Made by a program: the position numbers and the translations under genes
The notes under the pieces: model-generated
What the model saw: only the letters and a program-made list of their open reading frames with translations
What the model was told of the DNA's origin: nothing
Databases searched by the model: none
NCBI GenBank assembly: GCA_018666235.1
Contig: JABJAB010000040.1
Span: forward strand, 1-64,000
Length of the DNA stretch: 64,000 nucleotides
Reading direction: 5' to 3'
Source: Ilumatobacter sp.
GTDB lineage: Bacteria > Actinomycetota > Acidimicrobiia > Acidimicrobiales > Ilumatobacteraceae
In this document: one piece after another, positions 43,999 to 52,688 of the stretch
Layout: every line of letters begins with the position of its first letter
How positions within the stretch are numbered: the stretch's first letter is position 1

Positions 43999-44681
43999 TG
44001 CTTTCGGCGCGGCACGTGTGTGCGCCGCCGCTCAGTGCGTGCCACTCGGCGGCTTTGCCGTCGCGATCGACGCATCTCGATCTTCGCTGCGGTAACAGGC
44101 GCAACGTCTGCGGCGTTCCATACCTTGGCGAATCGCTGCACTGCGGTGATGGCCGTGAGCACAAGCATCAACCACAGAATCGGAATGAGTAAGACGTTGA
44201 ACGCCAGTCCGATACAGATCGCGATGATCCGCTCGGCGCGTTCCATCAGGCCGCCCTTGGCATCGATGCCGAGTGACTCTGCCTTGGCCCGCTGGTAGCT
44301 GATAATCGACGACGTCGAGGCAACGGCGAAGGGCAGCAGCACCAGACGAGGGTCTTCGGTCAAGGCAAAGTGCCAGCCGATGCCCCCGAGGAGCAGCGAG
44401 TCGGTGACTCGGTCAACGGTCGAATCGAAAAAGGCGCCGCGCTGGCTGGAGGTTCCTGTTGCCTTGGCAAGCGCACCATCGAGGAGATCGGGCAACCCCG
44501 CCAAGATCACGAGGGCCAAACCCAACCACAGGCGGCCGAAACCGATGGCCACAGCGGCGCCAACGCCGACGAGGAGACCAAGAATCGTAAGGTGATCAGG
44601 GGTCAGTTTCGTTTTACGCAGAAACGCGCCGATCGGCTTGACCGCCGTGTCGACTGGCTTTCTGAATGTGCCGTCAAACAT
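43995..44681 (-). CDS. pgsA: Phosphatidylinositol phosphate synthase (PgsA1-like CDP-alcohol phosphotransferase)
   Basis: A 228-residue membrane protein with about six helices. The CDP-alcohol phosphotransferase motif is DGALAK-x8-GAFFDSTVD, with Lys where the consensus has Arg. The segment SYQRAKAESLGIDAKGGLMERAERII closely matches the inositol-phosphate-specific part of mycobacterial PgsA1. It would make phosphatidylinositol phosphate from CDP-diacylglycerol, the first step to PI and PIMs. The C-terminal 35 residues are very basic. It overlaps patA by four bases. Confidence 0.88.
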   Translation of the reverse strand: MFDGTFRKPVDTAVKPIGAFLRKTKLTPDHLTILGLLVGVGAAVAIGFGRLWLGLALVILAGLPDLLDGALAKATGTSSQRGAFFDSTVDRVTDSLLLGGIGWHFALTEDPRLVLLPFAVASTSSIISYQRAKAESLGIDAKGGLMERAERIIAICIGLAFNVLLIPILWLMLVLTAITAVQRFAKVWNAADVAPVTAAKIEMRRSRRQSRRVARTERRRTHVPRRKQ

Positions 44682-44693
44682 GTTCTGCCGACT

Positions 44694-45191
44694 CTAACCG
44701 GCAGCCGACTCGAGGTCAGCCTCGTCGTTGATCTCGACGAGGTGTTCAAGGATGCGACCATCGACTGCGTCGACGAGCACCAGACCACGCTGCGCCGGCG
44801 GTTCCTCGGCTGAGTAGCAGAGCACCCGCCAGGTGGGGCGGCTGCGGAGTCCTCGCCAGACCTGCTGCGCTGAGGCATGGCCGACGGCAAACCCGACAGC
44901 GCCCTGGGCTGCGACCAGTGCTTCTTTTTCATCGACTGTCATCCGCCAGCCGGAGCTGATCGAGAACAGTCCAACCGCAGCGAGCACGACCGCTGCGACC
45001 AGCCAACCAGCGTTGACCACTGCCGCGTCATTGGCGAGGAAGTAGACCGCCGCGATGATGGCAGCGAATCCGAGGTACATGACTCCGGGCCAGCGCCGAC
45101 GACTGTTGTCGGGAAAGAGGTAGGCGCCGACAAATCCTGCGGGATTGAGGTCGTCGGGAAGTTCGTCGATCTGATCGTCGGTCGTCACCAC
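44694..45191 (-). CDS. Uncharacterised membrane protein inside the PIM cluster
   Basis: A 165-residue protein I do not recognise. An acidic cytoplasmic N-terminus (about 38 residues) precedes two adjacent hydrophobic helices (about 37-53 and 61-78), then an 85-residue soluble C-terminal domain with GFAVGHASAQQVWRGLRSRPTWRVLCYSAEEPPAQRGLVLVDAVDG, which reads like a small beta-rich domain. GTG start. It is 6 bases after HIT and 12 before pgsA, a position occupied by no gene in M. tuberculosis as I recall, so it may be a lineage-specific accessory to PI synthesis. Confidence 0.7.
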   Translation of the reverse strand: MVTTDDQIDELPDDLNPAGFVGAYLFPDNSRRRWPGVMYLGFAAIIAAVYFLANDAAVVNAGWLVAAVVLAAVGLFSISSGWRMTVDEKEALVAAQGAVGFAVGHASAQQVWRGLRSRPTWRVLCYSAEEPPAQRGLVLVDAVDGRILEHLVEINDEADLESAAG

Positions 45192-45197
45192 GTCAGC

Positions 45198-45722
45198 CTA
45201 CGCATCAGCCGGCAGATGTCGGCCGAATGCTGCTCGAAGGCGACCAGCCGACACTTCGAGGGCTTCGGGAAGAGTCTGAGCGTTGGCGATCGACGACATG
45301 AAGTTCGAGTCGCCGGTCCAACGAGGCACGACGTGCACGTGGAGGTGCGTCGGGACCGAGCCTCCCGCAGCACGACCGAGATTGAGCCCCACATTCGCAC
45401 CATCGGGGGCATACGCGGAGCGGACCGCATCAACCGTTGCGCTCACGGTGGCCCAGAGTTCGGTTGTCTCGTCCGGCGTCAGGTCGTTGAGGTCGGCCAC
45501 CTCCCGGTACGGCAAGACCAGTACATGGCCCGACGTGTAGGGATGGATGTTCAAGACAGCGAAGACGAGCTTGCCGCGGTAGACGATGTGCGTCTCCTCG
45601 TCTGGCGCTCCCGAATTCAGGAGTTGTGTGAAGACACTCCCTGCGGCATCATGGCCGTCCTGACGGGAGGGCGCGTCAGTCACGTACGCAGCCCGCCAAC
45701 CCGACCAAATGCGGTCAAGCAT
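45198..45722 (-). CDS. HIT-domain nucleotide hydrolase/phosphorylase (Ap4A type)
   Basis: A 174-residue HIT protein. The histidine triad is HLHVHVVPRW near residues 123-132, preceded by the GHVLVLPYREV core and the NVGLNLGRAAGG loop. Its location between thrS and pgsA equals the mycobacterial Ap4A phosphorylase gene, so it probably cleaves diadenosine tetraphosphate made by aminoacyl-tRNA synthetases. The ATG overlaps the thrS stop by one base, which couples a synthetase with removal of its by-product. Confidence 0.9.
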   Translation of the reverse strand: MLDRIWSGWRAAYVTDAPSRQDGHDAAGSVFTQLLNSGAPDEETHIVYRGKLVFAVLNIHPYTSGHVLVLPYREVADLNDLTPDETTELWATVSATVDAVRSAYAPDGANVGLNLGRAAGGSVPTHLHVHVVPRWTGDSNFMSSIANAQTLPEALEVSAGRLRAAFGRHLPADA

Positions 45723-47725
45723 CAGGCCTGCAGCGCTGCGTCGGTGGCTTCGGCGACCTCGCCCTCAAAACGGCAGACGAAGTCATCGAGCGGCACGTCA
45801 CGTTCAACATCCGGAGCGCCCTCGCTCTGCATATCAGCGCGAACGTTCACGCCGACGGTGCGCGCGGCGACGTCGTCGTCACCGACCACCAGCACGTATG
45901 GGAGCTTCTCCACCTTGCCGTTACGAATTCGCTTACCCAGGCCATCGTCCGCGGCGACCATGTCGACCCGGGCACCAGCGGAGCGCAGTCGGTCGACGAC
46001 TTCGTGGGCGTACTCCTCGTGCGGCGTCGCAACCGGAAGGACGCGCACCTGCACAGGCGCCAGCCACGTGGGGAAGGCCCCAGCGTAATGCTCAACGAGC
46101 ACGCCAAAGAAGCGTTCGATCGATCCCATGAGCGCACGGTGCAACATGATCGGCCGGTGCCGGTTGTTGTCGGCGCCAACGTATTCAAGGTCGAAACGCT
46201 CGGGAAGCTGGAAGTCAGCCTGAATGGTCGATAGCTGCCACGACCGGCCGATTGCGTCGCGCACGTCGATGTCGATCTTCGGGCCGTAGAACGCTGCGTC
46301 GCCTTCCTTAACGGCGTACTCCAGGCCGTGTGAGTCGAGCGCGTCACGCAGTGCGGTCGTCGCCGTCTCCCAGATCTCGTCGGTGCCGACCGACTTCTCG
46401 GGGTCACGCGTGGACAGATTGAACGTGAACTCGTCAAAACCAAATGCGCGGAGGACCGACAGCACGAAGTCGAGCAAACCGGCCACCTCGCCGGCGAGTT
46501 GTTCCTGCGTGCAATAGATGTGGCTGTCGTCCTGCGTAAAGCCCCGGATCCGCATCAGACCGTGCAATGTCCCCGCCCGTTCGTAGCGATAAACGGTGCC
46601 GAGTTCGAACAGTCGGAGCGGCAGTTCGCGATAGCTGCGCTGACGGCTGTCGAAGATGAGACAGTGCATCGGGCAGTTCATCGGCTTCGGGTAGTACGTC
46701 CCGTTGTCCATCTCCATCGGCGGGTACATGCCGTCGGCGTAGAAGTCGAGGTGACCGGATGTCTCGAACAGGTTCGCGTTGGCGAGGTGTGGCGTGTAAA
46801 CGAACTCGTAGCCCCCGTTCTCGTGACGCTGGCGGCTGTAATCCTCCATTAGCTTGCGGATGGTTGCACCCTTCGGGTGCCACACCGCGAGGCCGCCACC
46901 GAGCTTGCTCGGGAAGCTGAGCAGATCTTGCTCGACAGCGAGCTTGCGGTGGTCGCGCTTTAAGGCTTCTTCGAGCTGGTGGAGGTGCCCTGCGAGCGCC
47001 TGCTTGCTTTCCCAGGCTGTGCCGTAGACACGTTGGAGTTGTGGACCCTTCTCGTTGCCACGCCAGTACGAGCCCGAGACGCGCTGCAACTTGAAGAATG
47101 CAAGCTTGCCCGTGCTCGGCACGTGCGGGCCGACACACATGTCGATGAATTCGTCGGTGTTGCGGTAGGCGCTGATGATCCCATCGCCGGACACTTCGCC
47201 TGCATCTTCTGCATCTGCGTCTGCTGACTCGACGCGCTCGATGATCTCGACTTTGTACGGCTGATCTGCAAACAGTTCCTTTGCTTCGGCCATCGAGTGT
47301 TCCGAACGCGTGAATGGCTGGTTCTGCTTAACGATCTCCTTCATTTGTTTCTCGATGACTCCCAGGTCGTCATCGGTGAAGGTCTTGCCGTCAGGCAAGT
47401 CGAAGTCGTAGTAGAAGCCGTTCTCGATGGCAGGGCCAATCGTGAACTTGGCGCCGGGATACAGCTGCGTCACCGCTTGGGCCAGTACGTGTGCCGTCGA
47501 GTGACGCAGCACGTGCCGTCCGGCGTCGGTGTCGTTGGTGATCAGCGCCACGACGTTGCCGTCGACGAGCGGGACGGTCAGGTCGGCTTCGACGCCGTCG
47601 ATGCTTGCAGCGACGGCTGCCTTGCGCAGACCGGACCCGATGGATGCTGCGAGGTCGAGCGCTGTCGACCCTCCAGGCAGCTCTCGGCTTGAACCGTCGG
47701 GAAGCGAGATGGTGATGTTCGACAT
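45722..47725 (-). CDS. thrS: Threonyl-tRNA synthetase
   Basis: A 667-residue class II synthetase. Domains: TGS (ITISLPDGSSRELPGG), the editing domain with HSTAHVLAQAV and further CVGPH motif, catalytic core with motif 2 RYERAGTLHGLMRIRGFTQDDSHIYC, zinc ligands including MNCPMHCLIF, motif 3 LMGSIERFFGVLVEHYAG, and the anticodon domain. An eight-codon upstream extension is possible; the ATG at 47723-47725 (MSNITISLP) is chosen. No T-box leader is apparent upstream. First gene of the thrS-HIT-PIM unit. Confidence 0.97.
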   Translation of the reverse strand: MSNITISLPDGSSRELPGGSTALDLAASIGSGLRKAAVAASIDGVEADLTVPLVDGNVVALITNDTDAGRHVLRHSTAHVLAQAVTQLYPGAKFTIGPAIENGFYYDFDLPDGKTFTDDDLGVIEKQMKEIVKQNQPFTRSEHSMAEAKELFADQPYKVEIIERVESADADAEDAGEVSGDGIISAYRNTDEFIDMCVGPHVPSTGKLAFFKLQRVSGSYWRGNEKGPQLQRVYGTAWESKQALAGHLHQLEEALKRDHRKLAVEQDLLSFPSKLGGGLAVWHPKGATIRKLMEDYSRQRHENGGYEFVYTPHLANANLFETSGHLDFYADGMYPPMEMDNGTYYPKPMNCPMHCLIFDSRQRSYRELPLRLFELGTVYRYERAGTLHGLMRIRGFTQDDSHIYCTQEQLAGEVAGLLDFVLSVLRAFGFDEFTFNLSTRDPEKSVGTDEIWETATTALRDALDSHGLEYAVKEGDAAFYGPKIDIDVRDAIGRSWQLSTIQADFQLPERFDLEYVGADNNRHRPIMLHRALMGSIERFFGVLVEHYAGAFPTWLAPVQVRVLPVATPHEEYAHEVVDRLRSAGARVDMVAADDGLGKRIRNGKVEKLPYVLVVGDDDVAARTVGVNVRADMQSEGAPDVERDVPLDDFVCRFEGEVAEATDAALQA

Positions 47726-47776
47726 GGGACGTTCAGGATAGAAGCGCACGTCGCCGCACAGGCGGACGGTTTCAGA

Positions 47777-48538
47777 TCAGCCGTCCGCTACAGCGACGAG
47801 TTCGCGTTCCGCGGGCACGGCGTCGGTGACATGACCGACGTGTGCCGTCACGGTGGGCTCGGAGTCGGCTTCGTCACCGTGGTATCGGTTGACGTACTCC
47901 TGGCCGGACAGTTCGCGGATCTCAAACATTACTTCGTCGATCATCGATCGCCAGGCGAGGTGCTCCGCCCCGCGATTCATGTATCGCTCCGGTTTGACCG
48001 GACGACCGATCTTGATCTCGGCGCGCTTGCGGAGCTTCGGCGCCTTGGCGTCGGGCGGCTGAATCTCGTCGGTGCCAATGATGCCGACCGGGTAGATCGG
48101 GCATCCAACAGTCATGGCCAGTCGGGCCGCACCCGTCCTCCCCTTTCCGAGCGACCCGTTGCGGCTCCGCGTCCCTTCCGGGTAAATCCCGAACAGCTCG
48201 CCGCGCCGGAGCACAGCTTCAGCGGCATCGAGCGCTGCGGCGCTCTTGGTTCCACCCGTCCGGTCGATGGGGATCATGCCCATCGCGGGAAACAGGAACT
48301 TGGTCTTCCATGAGTCCATGTACTCGGCTTTGCCGACAAAAGAGATGTTTCTCGGCAGCGTGAACGTGAGCAATGCCGAGTCGAGAAACGAGATGTGATT
48401 GGGGCACAAAATCGCCGGTCCATCGGAGGGCAACTGTTCGAGGCCAGACACGTCGAGGTCCCACAAACGCGTGACGAGCGGAGCGCCCACCTTGCGAACT
48501 CTTCGCTGCAGCGTCCCTGCGCCGGGGCCTTCGCTCAT
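47777..48538 (-). CDS. 1-acyl-sn-glycerol-3-phosphate acyltransferase (PlsC family)
   Basis: A 253-residue acyltransferase with the NHISFLD catalytic motif (H48, D53), the FVGKAEYMDSWKTKFLF segment and the EGTRS glycerophosphate-binding motif near residue 119, followed by VGIIGTDEIQPP. Such enzymes acylate lysophosphatidic acid in phospholipid synthesis. It has no clear membrane helix beyond hydrophobic patches and a less conserved 60-residue C-terminus. Same strand as thrS (51 bases upstream of it) and mshC (77 bases). Confidence 0.88.
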   Translation of the reverse strand: MSEGPGAGTLQRRVRKVGAPLVTRLWDLDVSGLEQLPSDGPAILCPNHISFLDSALLTFTLPRNISFVGKAEYMDSWKTKFLFPAMGMIPIDRTGGTKSAAALDAAEAVLRRGELFGIYPEGTRSRNGSLGKGRTGAARLAMTVGCPIYPVGIIGTDEIQPPDAKAPKLRKRAEIKIGRPVKPERYMNRGAEHLAWRSMIDEVMFEIRELSGQEYVNRYHGDEADSEPTVTAHVGHVTDAVPAERELVAVADG

Positions 48539-48615
48539 GAGAGCGACATTAGAACAGGTACCGCGCGCTTCGGAGGCGGCTCGGTGAACTTCGTGTGAAT
48601 CAGATTTCGTGTGAG

Positions 48616-49752
48616 TCAGGTGAGGTCAACGCCGAGCAGTGCGGCCGATTCGAGAACCCCCTCGCCGGCAGTCGCTGCGGCATCAATGGCGGCAATCGCA
48701 CCGGGCGTGTCGAGGTCGTCGTCGAGACGTTCGCGCACGACTTCGAGCAAGCTTGGATTCGGTCGAGCGTTCGCGAGCCACTTCTCCAGACGAGCTGCGT
48801 TGCGCGGCATCAGGTCATCGGCCCAGTGCCAGTCGACGCGGTAGTTGTGTTCGATGATCGCGAGTCGGATTGAGCGCGGGTCGTAGGTCTCGCGCAATGC
48901 GTCGACAAACACGAGATTGCCGAGGCTCTTCGACATTTTCTCGCCGTCCATGAAGATCATGCATGTGTGCATCCAGTGTTTGACGAACTGCTCACCGGTG
49001 GCCGCCTCGGACTGTGCCCGTTCGGATTCGTGGTGCGGAAAAATCAAGTCTGAGCCGCCACCGTGCAAGTCGATGGTCGTGCCGAGCTCGCGCAACGCAA
49101 GCGCCGAACACTCGATGTGCCAGCCGGGACGACCAGCACCCCACATCGTGTCCCAAGCCGGTTCGTCGTCTGCAGATGGATGCCACAGCACAAAGTCGAG
49201 CGGGGATCGCTTGTTCGGATCCTCGATGTTTCCTCCGCGCTCTTTTGCGTAGGCGAGCATCTCCTCTTCGGAGTAGCCGCTCATCGATCCGAACGAGTCG
49301 AACTTCGAGACGTCGAAGTAGACGGAGCCACCCGCTTCGTATGCAAAGCCACGATCGAGCACCATGCCAATGAAGCCTCGGATGTCAGGGATCGCCGAGG
49401 AGGCTCGCGGGCTCGATGCGACGGGGAGCGCGTTGAGCGCGACCATGTCGCGCTCGAAGCGAGCTTCCTCCGAAGCCGCCAGGTCGAGGTAATGCACACC
49501 GAGTTCACGCGCCTTCACGAACAACGGATCGTCAACGTCGGTCACATTGCGGACGCACTTGACCGTGTGGCCCATGTCGATGAGGCGGCGCTGCAGGATG
49601 TCATATGCGATGAACGTGGCAGCGTGCCCCAGGTGCGTGGCGTCGTACGGCGTGATGCCGCAGGTGTACATCAGCACCTCATCGCCGGGCTCGAACGGAA
49701 CGATGGTGCGACGAGCGGTGTCGTAGAGCTGCATTGTTTGCTTCACGGACAT
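48616..49752 (-). CDS. mshC: Mycothiol ligase: cysteine--GlcN-Ins ligase MshC
   Basis: A 378-residue class I synthetase-like enzyme. MYTCGITPYDATHLGHAATFIAYD is the MshC form of the HIGH region (cysteinyl-tRNA synthetases have CGPTVYD...HIGN), followed by RNVTDVDDPLF, the zinc-site GWHIECSALAL, GGGSDLIFPHHE and the KMSKS loop. It lacks the long C-terminal anticodon domain of CysS. MshC joins cysteine to glucosaminyl-inositol, the committed step of mycothiol synthesis, so this organism probably uses mycothiol as its main thiol. ATG start, divergent from fabI across 121 bases. Confidence 0.9.
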   Translation of the reverse strand: MSVKQTMQLYDTARRTIVPFEPGDEVLMYTCGITPYDATHLGHAATFIAYDILQRRLIDMGHTVKCVRNVTDVDDPLFVKARELGVHYLDLAASEEARFERDMVALNALPVASSPRASSAIPDIRGFIGMVLDRGFAYEAGGSVYFDVSKFDSFGSMSGYSEEEMLAYAKERGGNIEDPNKRSPLDFVLWHPSADDEPAWDTMWGAGRPGWHIECSALALRELGTTIDLHGGGSDLIFPHHESERAQSEAATGEQFVKHWMHTCMIFMDGEKMSKSLGNLVFVDALRETYDPRSIRLAIIEHNYRVDWHWADDLMPRNAARLEKWLANARPNPSLLEVVRERLDDDLDTPGAIAAIDAAATAGEGVLESAALLGVDLT

Positions 49753-49860
49753 TTGTCAACCCCCGACGACTGACGTTTCATTCCCGACATGGCGACAGGG
49801 TGCCACACGGCACGGCTACTCCCCCGCCTTCGCAACGCGTGTCACAGTCGATGATCGGGC

Positions 49861-49866
49861 TAGCTT
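49861..49866 (+). promoter_or_regulatory. Possible -10 element for a leaderless fabI transcript
   Basis: TAGCTT fits the TAnnnT pattern and ends seven bases before the fabI ATG, so transcription would begin at or next to the start codon. No Shine-Dalgarno is seen. A convincing -35 is not visible. Leaderless mRNAs are common in actinobacteria. Low certainty. Confidence 0.25.
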
Positions 49867-49873
49867 GCGGGTC

Positions 49874-50656
49874 ATGGGTCTGCTCGACGGAAAGAACATC
49901 GTGATCACCGGCGTCCTGACGGACGCGTCACTTGCATTTGGGGTGGCGAAAATCGCGCAGGAACAGGGCGCCAACGTCGTGCTCACCGGCGCCGGGCGCG
50001 CGCTGCGTCTAACGCAGCGCACAGCACGCAAACTCGGCACGAACCCCGACGGCTCCGATATCGAGGTGTTCGAACTCGACGTGACCGTTCCTGAACACGG
50101 CGTCGCTGTCAGCGATGCGCTTGCGGCGAAATGGGGCCGAGTCGACGGTGTGCTTCACGCAGTGGGTTTCGCTCCGGAATCGTGCCTCGGCGACAACTTC
50201 ATGGATGCCCCGTGGGATGACGTCGCCATTGCGATGCATGTGTCGACCTATTCGCTCAAGGCGCTCGCCGATGCATTCGTTCCTCTCATGGGAAATGGTG
50301 GTTCGATCGTCGGCCTTGACTTCGACAACTCAGTGGCCTGGCCGGCCTACAACTGGATGGGTGTCGCCAAGTCCGCGCTGCAGAGCGTGTCTCGATACTT
50401 AGCCAAGGAACTTGGCCCGCAGGGCATCCGCTGCAATCTGGTCGCCGCCGGACCGATCCGCACGATGGCTGCCAAGTCAATTCCTGGTTTCGCCAAGTTT
50501 GAGGACGTCTGGGATGGACGCGCACCTCTCGGCTGGGACGTCAACGACTCAGAGCCAGTTGCGCGCACCGTCGTCGCAATGCTGTCCGACTGGTTCCCCA
50601 AGACCACGGGCGAGATCATCCACGTCGACGGCGGCTTCCACGCAACTGGCGTGTAA
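49874..50656 (+). CDS. fabI: Enoyl-[acyl-carrier-protein] reductase, InhA/FabI type
   Basis: A 260-residue short-chain dehydrogenase fold enzyme reducing trans-2-enoyl-ACP with NADH. The opening GLLDGKNIVITGVLTDASLAFGVAKIAQEQGA and the catalytic Y159-x6-K166 in PAYNWMGVAKSAL follow mycobacterial InhA closely, as do NLVAAGPIRTMAAKSIPGF and the C-terminal GEIIHVDGG. An extra GTG three codons upstream is possible; ATG at 49874 is chosen. It is one of the few plus-strand genes and is divergent from mshC. It serves fatty-acid elongation. Confidence 0.95.
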   Translation: MGLLDGKNIVITGVLTDASLAFGVAKIAQEQGANVVLTGAGRALRLTQRTARKLGTNPDGSDIEVFELDVTVPEHGVAVSDALAAKWGRVDGVLHAVGFAPESCLGDNFMDAPWDDVAIAMHVSTYSLKALADAFVPLMGNGGSIVGLDFDNSVAWPAYNWMGVAKSALQSVSRYLAKELGPQGIRCNLVAAGPIRTMAAKSIPGFAKFEDVWDGRAPLGWDVNDSEPVARTVVAMLSDWFPKTTGEIIHVDGGFHATGV

Positions 50657-50668
50657 GTCCGCCCTCTT

Positions 50669-50935
50669 CTAGCCGGCGTTCCTCGGTCCGCGCCCAGCGA
50701 TCGCCTGCAACACCAGCAGTAACAACACCGCGCCGATCGCGGCAACACCAATGCTGCGCAGCGAGAACTCGTCGACGCCACTGCTGTCGATCATCGACAT
50801 GAGCCAGCCGCCGATCATCGCGCCGAGTACACCGACGATCATCGTGTAAATGCAGCCACTGCGGTCGTCCTTGACGATCCACCGAGCCAGACCGCCGGCA
50901 ATTAATCCAACGGCGATCCACCCGATGATGCTCAT
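50669..50935 (-). CDS. GlsB/YeaQ/YmgE family small membrane protein
   Basis: An 88-residue, three-helix membrane protein: IIGWIAVGLIAGGLARWI, IYTMIVGVLGAMIGGWLM and VAAIGAVLLLLVLQAIAG. This matches the transglycosylase-associated family (YeaQ/YmgE), often stress-induced, of unknown mechanism. The 3' end is 12 bases from the convergent end of fabI, leaving no room for a clear terminator between them. Confidence 0.85.
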   Translation of the reverse strand: MSIIGWIAVGLIAGGLARWIVKDDRSGCIYTMIVGVLGAMIGGWLMSMIDSSGVDEFSLRSIGVAAIGAVLLLLVLQAIAGRGPRNAG

Positions 50936-51043
50936 AGGCCCGACGCTAGCGAGTTGTTGGACGTGCCCACAGCTGCTCCCAGACCGGTTCGCAGCGAGTT
51001 GTGGAGGTCGCGGTGCCTCCAGTTCCAGCGATGTCGTCCGCGT

Positions 51044-52498
51044 TCAGGCAGGGGTGATGTCGCTGGGCTTCCAGCTGTGGTCGAAGTAGCCGTCGGTCGG
51101 ACCGTAGAGCCGAAAGATCGTGAACCAGCCCTTGCCCGGGATCGTGCGGATCCAGTTCGACTCCCCCTCAGCGGGTTGCTCCGGACCGAAGGTGATCGTG
51201 ATTGAACCATCGTCGTTCGTGTCGAGTTCGGCGAAGCTGTTGAGACTCGGTGCTGCTTGACCATTGGCGAGCATCGACCGAGTCCACACGTCGTAAATCA
51301 CAACCGACCAGAAGTTAGCCATGGGGACTCCCGGTGGAAGGTTCAACTCGTACGTGCGGGCACCGTCGAGCCACTCGCCGTTACCGTCGTTGTAGGTCCA
51401 GATGTATGCCGAACCTTTGCCCGGTGGCGGGGTCACCATGGCAATGGAGGAACCTGTGGCAAACCAACCCATCAGACTGAGGCCCGACAGCATGGTGTGG
51501 CCGTCCTGCTCGTAGTAGGGATAGCCGGTGTTGCCGATCTCGATCCACTGGCGGTCGTCATAACGCTGAAGTGGAAGTCGGGTTCGGTAGCTCGTGGCGA
51601 GCGCCATCGCCGAGCCGACCTTGGCCGATTCAGTCAGTATCCGGGTCATGCGGTCGTCGGGGCTGAACGGCTCGCCGTGAGCGATCCCGAGGGTGGCCAA
51701 CATGCCCGCTGTCTCGGCATCGATTGCGTCCGGATGTTCTTCGTTCACGAGGGTGGCGAGGTCTTCGAAGAAACGGAAGTCGATCGGATGGATCGTGTCG
51801 AGGTCCTGACCAGAGGCGTTGACGAACTCGGTCTGACGAGGCTCGTCCATCTCAGCCAACGGATAGATGCGCGTCTGCCGTTGCAGCGCCACGGCTTCGG
51901 CCGACGAGCCATCAGGTGTGCGCATGCCACGAAGCAAGAGCCACAGCCCGAAGGTCTCCGACGGGCAGATGTGGAAGCCATACGGGGGAAGTTCACCGTC
52001 GTAGCCGGGGGGCAAGAACAGGAATCGACCGCCTCGGCCCTGGTCGGGTCCGGCCGGGCCGATGTTCGTTGTTTCGCGCATCCACATGTCGTTGACCAAC
52101 CCCAGGATCCCTGGGGCCACCTCGACCACCGTCGGGCCGTCGGTTTTCAGGTCGAGGTAGGTCATGCCGTAGACCGTTTCGGAGTTCGGCGTGAGCAGCA
52201 GCGACCGGGCATCGAACTGGTCCTCCCAGACAACGAGTTGGCTCGCCGACGTGACTCCCAAGTCTCGCCGCAAGCCTGCACGGAACGAATACATCGACGA
52301 CGCGGTGATATTGCGCAGAAACGCCTGACAGCCCCGCTGGAAATCGAGATGGTCGAACAGCTTGTCCACCGTTGCATCCGTTGGGTATTCGTTCTCGAAC
52401 TGAAGGTCGCCGACGAACTCAGAGGTCACCACCTGTAGCGGTGGATTCGGTGCCGTCATGCGGACGACATCGTTTGGCCCGGTCGATTCAAAGGTCAT
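51044..52498 (-). CDS. DUF1254 domain-containing protein
   Basis: A 484-residue protein with no signal peptide seen. The N-terminal DUF1254 part has LLTPNSETVYGMTYLDLKTDGPTVVEVAPGILGLVNDMWMRETTNIGPAGPDQGRGGRFLFLPPGYDG and the C-terminal DUF1214 part has NLPPGVPMANFWSVVIYDVWTRSMLANGQ and DGSITITFGPEQP. Members are widespread in bacteria and of unknown function. The ATG has a good Shine-Dalgarno (GAGGA, 6 bases upstream). Divergent from the PhyH-type dioxygenase gene across 190 bases that contain repeats. Confidence 0.85.
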   Translation of the reverse strand: MTFESTGPNDVVRMTAPNPPLQVVTSEFVGDLQFENEYPTDATVDKLFDHLDFQRGCQAFLRNITASSMYSFRAGLRRDLGVTSASQLVVWEDQFDARSLLLTPNSETVYGMTYLDLKTDGPTVVEVAPGILGLVNDMWMRETTNIGPAGPDQGRGGRFLFLPPGYDGELPPYGFHICPSETFGLWLLLRGMRTPDGSSAEAVALQRQTRIYPLAEMDEPRQTEFVNASGQDLDTIHPIDFRFFEDLATLVNEEHPDAIDAETAGMLATLGIAHGEPFSPDDRMTRILTESAKVGSAMALATSYRTRLPLQRYDDRQWIEIGNTGYPYYEQDGHTMLSGLSLMGWFATGSSIAMVTPPPGKGSAYIWTYNDGNGEWLDGARTYELNLPPGVPMANFWSVVIYDVWTRSMLANGQAAPSLNSFAELDTNDDGSITITFGPEQPAEGESNWIRTIPGKGWFTIFRLYGPTDGYFDHSWKPSDITPA

Positions 52499-52513
52499 TG
52501 GAGGTCCTCACTC

Positions 52514-52596
52514 AGTAGTGGTGTAAGCCCAAGTAAGTGGTGGTGTGCGACGACTGACGATATCTCCCGCAGGCGACGGGCTGTCTGGTGCAGCCC
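52514..52596. promoter_or_regulatory. Direct and inverted repeats between divergent DUF1254 and PhyH genes
   Basis: AGTAGTGGTGT (52514-52524) and AGTGGTGGTGT (52536-52546) are near-identical and 22 bases apart, about two helical turns. An exact inverted repeat GGGCTG - 7 bases - CAGCCC is at 52578-52596. Both sit in the divergent intergenic space and are candidate operator sites. No regulator gene is adjacent. Confidence 0.3.
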
Positions 52597-52688
52597 AGCG
52601 AACCAGTCCCCGGCCGACTCGGGCTCGCTGGAGAGAAAGAGAGACATCGAATCTTGAACGAGGCCTCACATCTCCGTAGGTTCGGGGC

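Noticed and set aside
48616..49752. Annotation as cysteinyl-tRNA synthetase
   Set aside because: The active-site wording CGITPYDATHLGHAA and the missing anticodon domain fit MshC better.
51002..51021. Inverted repeat TGGAGG/CCTCCA near the 5' side of the DUF1254 stop
   Set aside because: Only six base pairs and no T-run, so not called a terminator.
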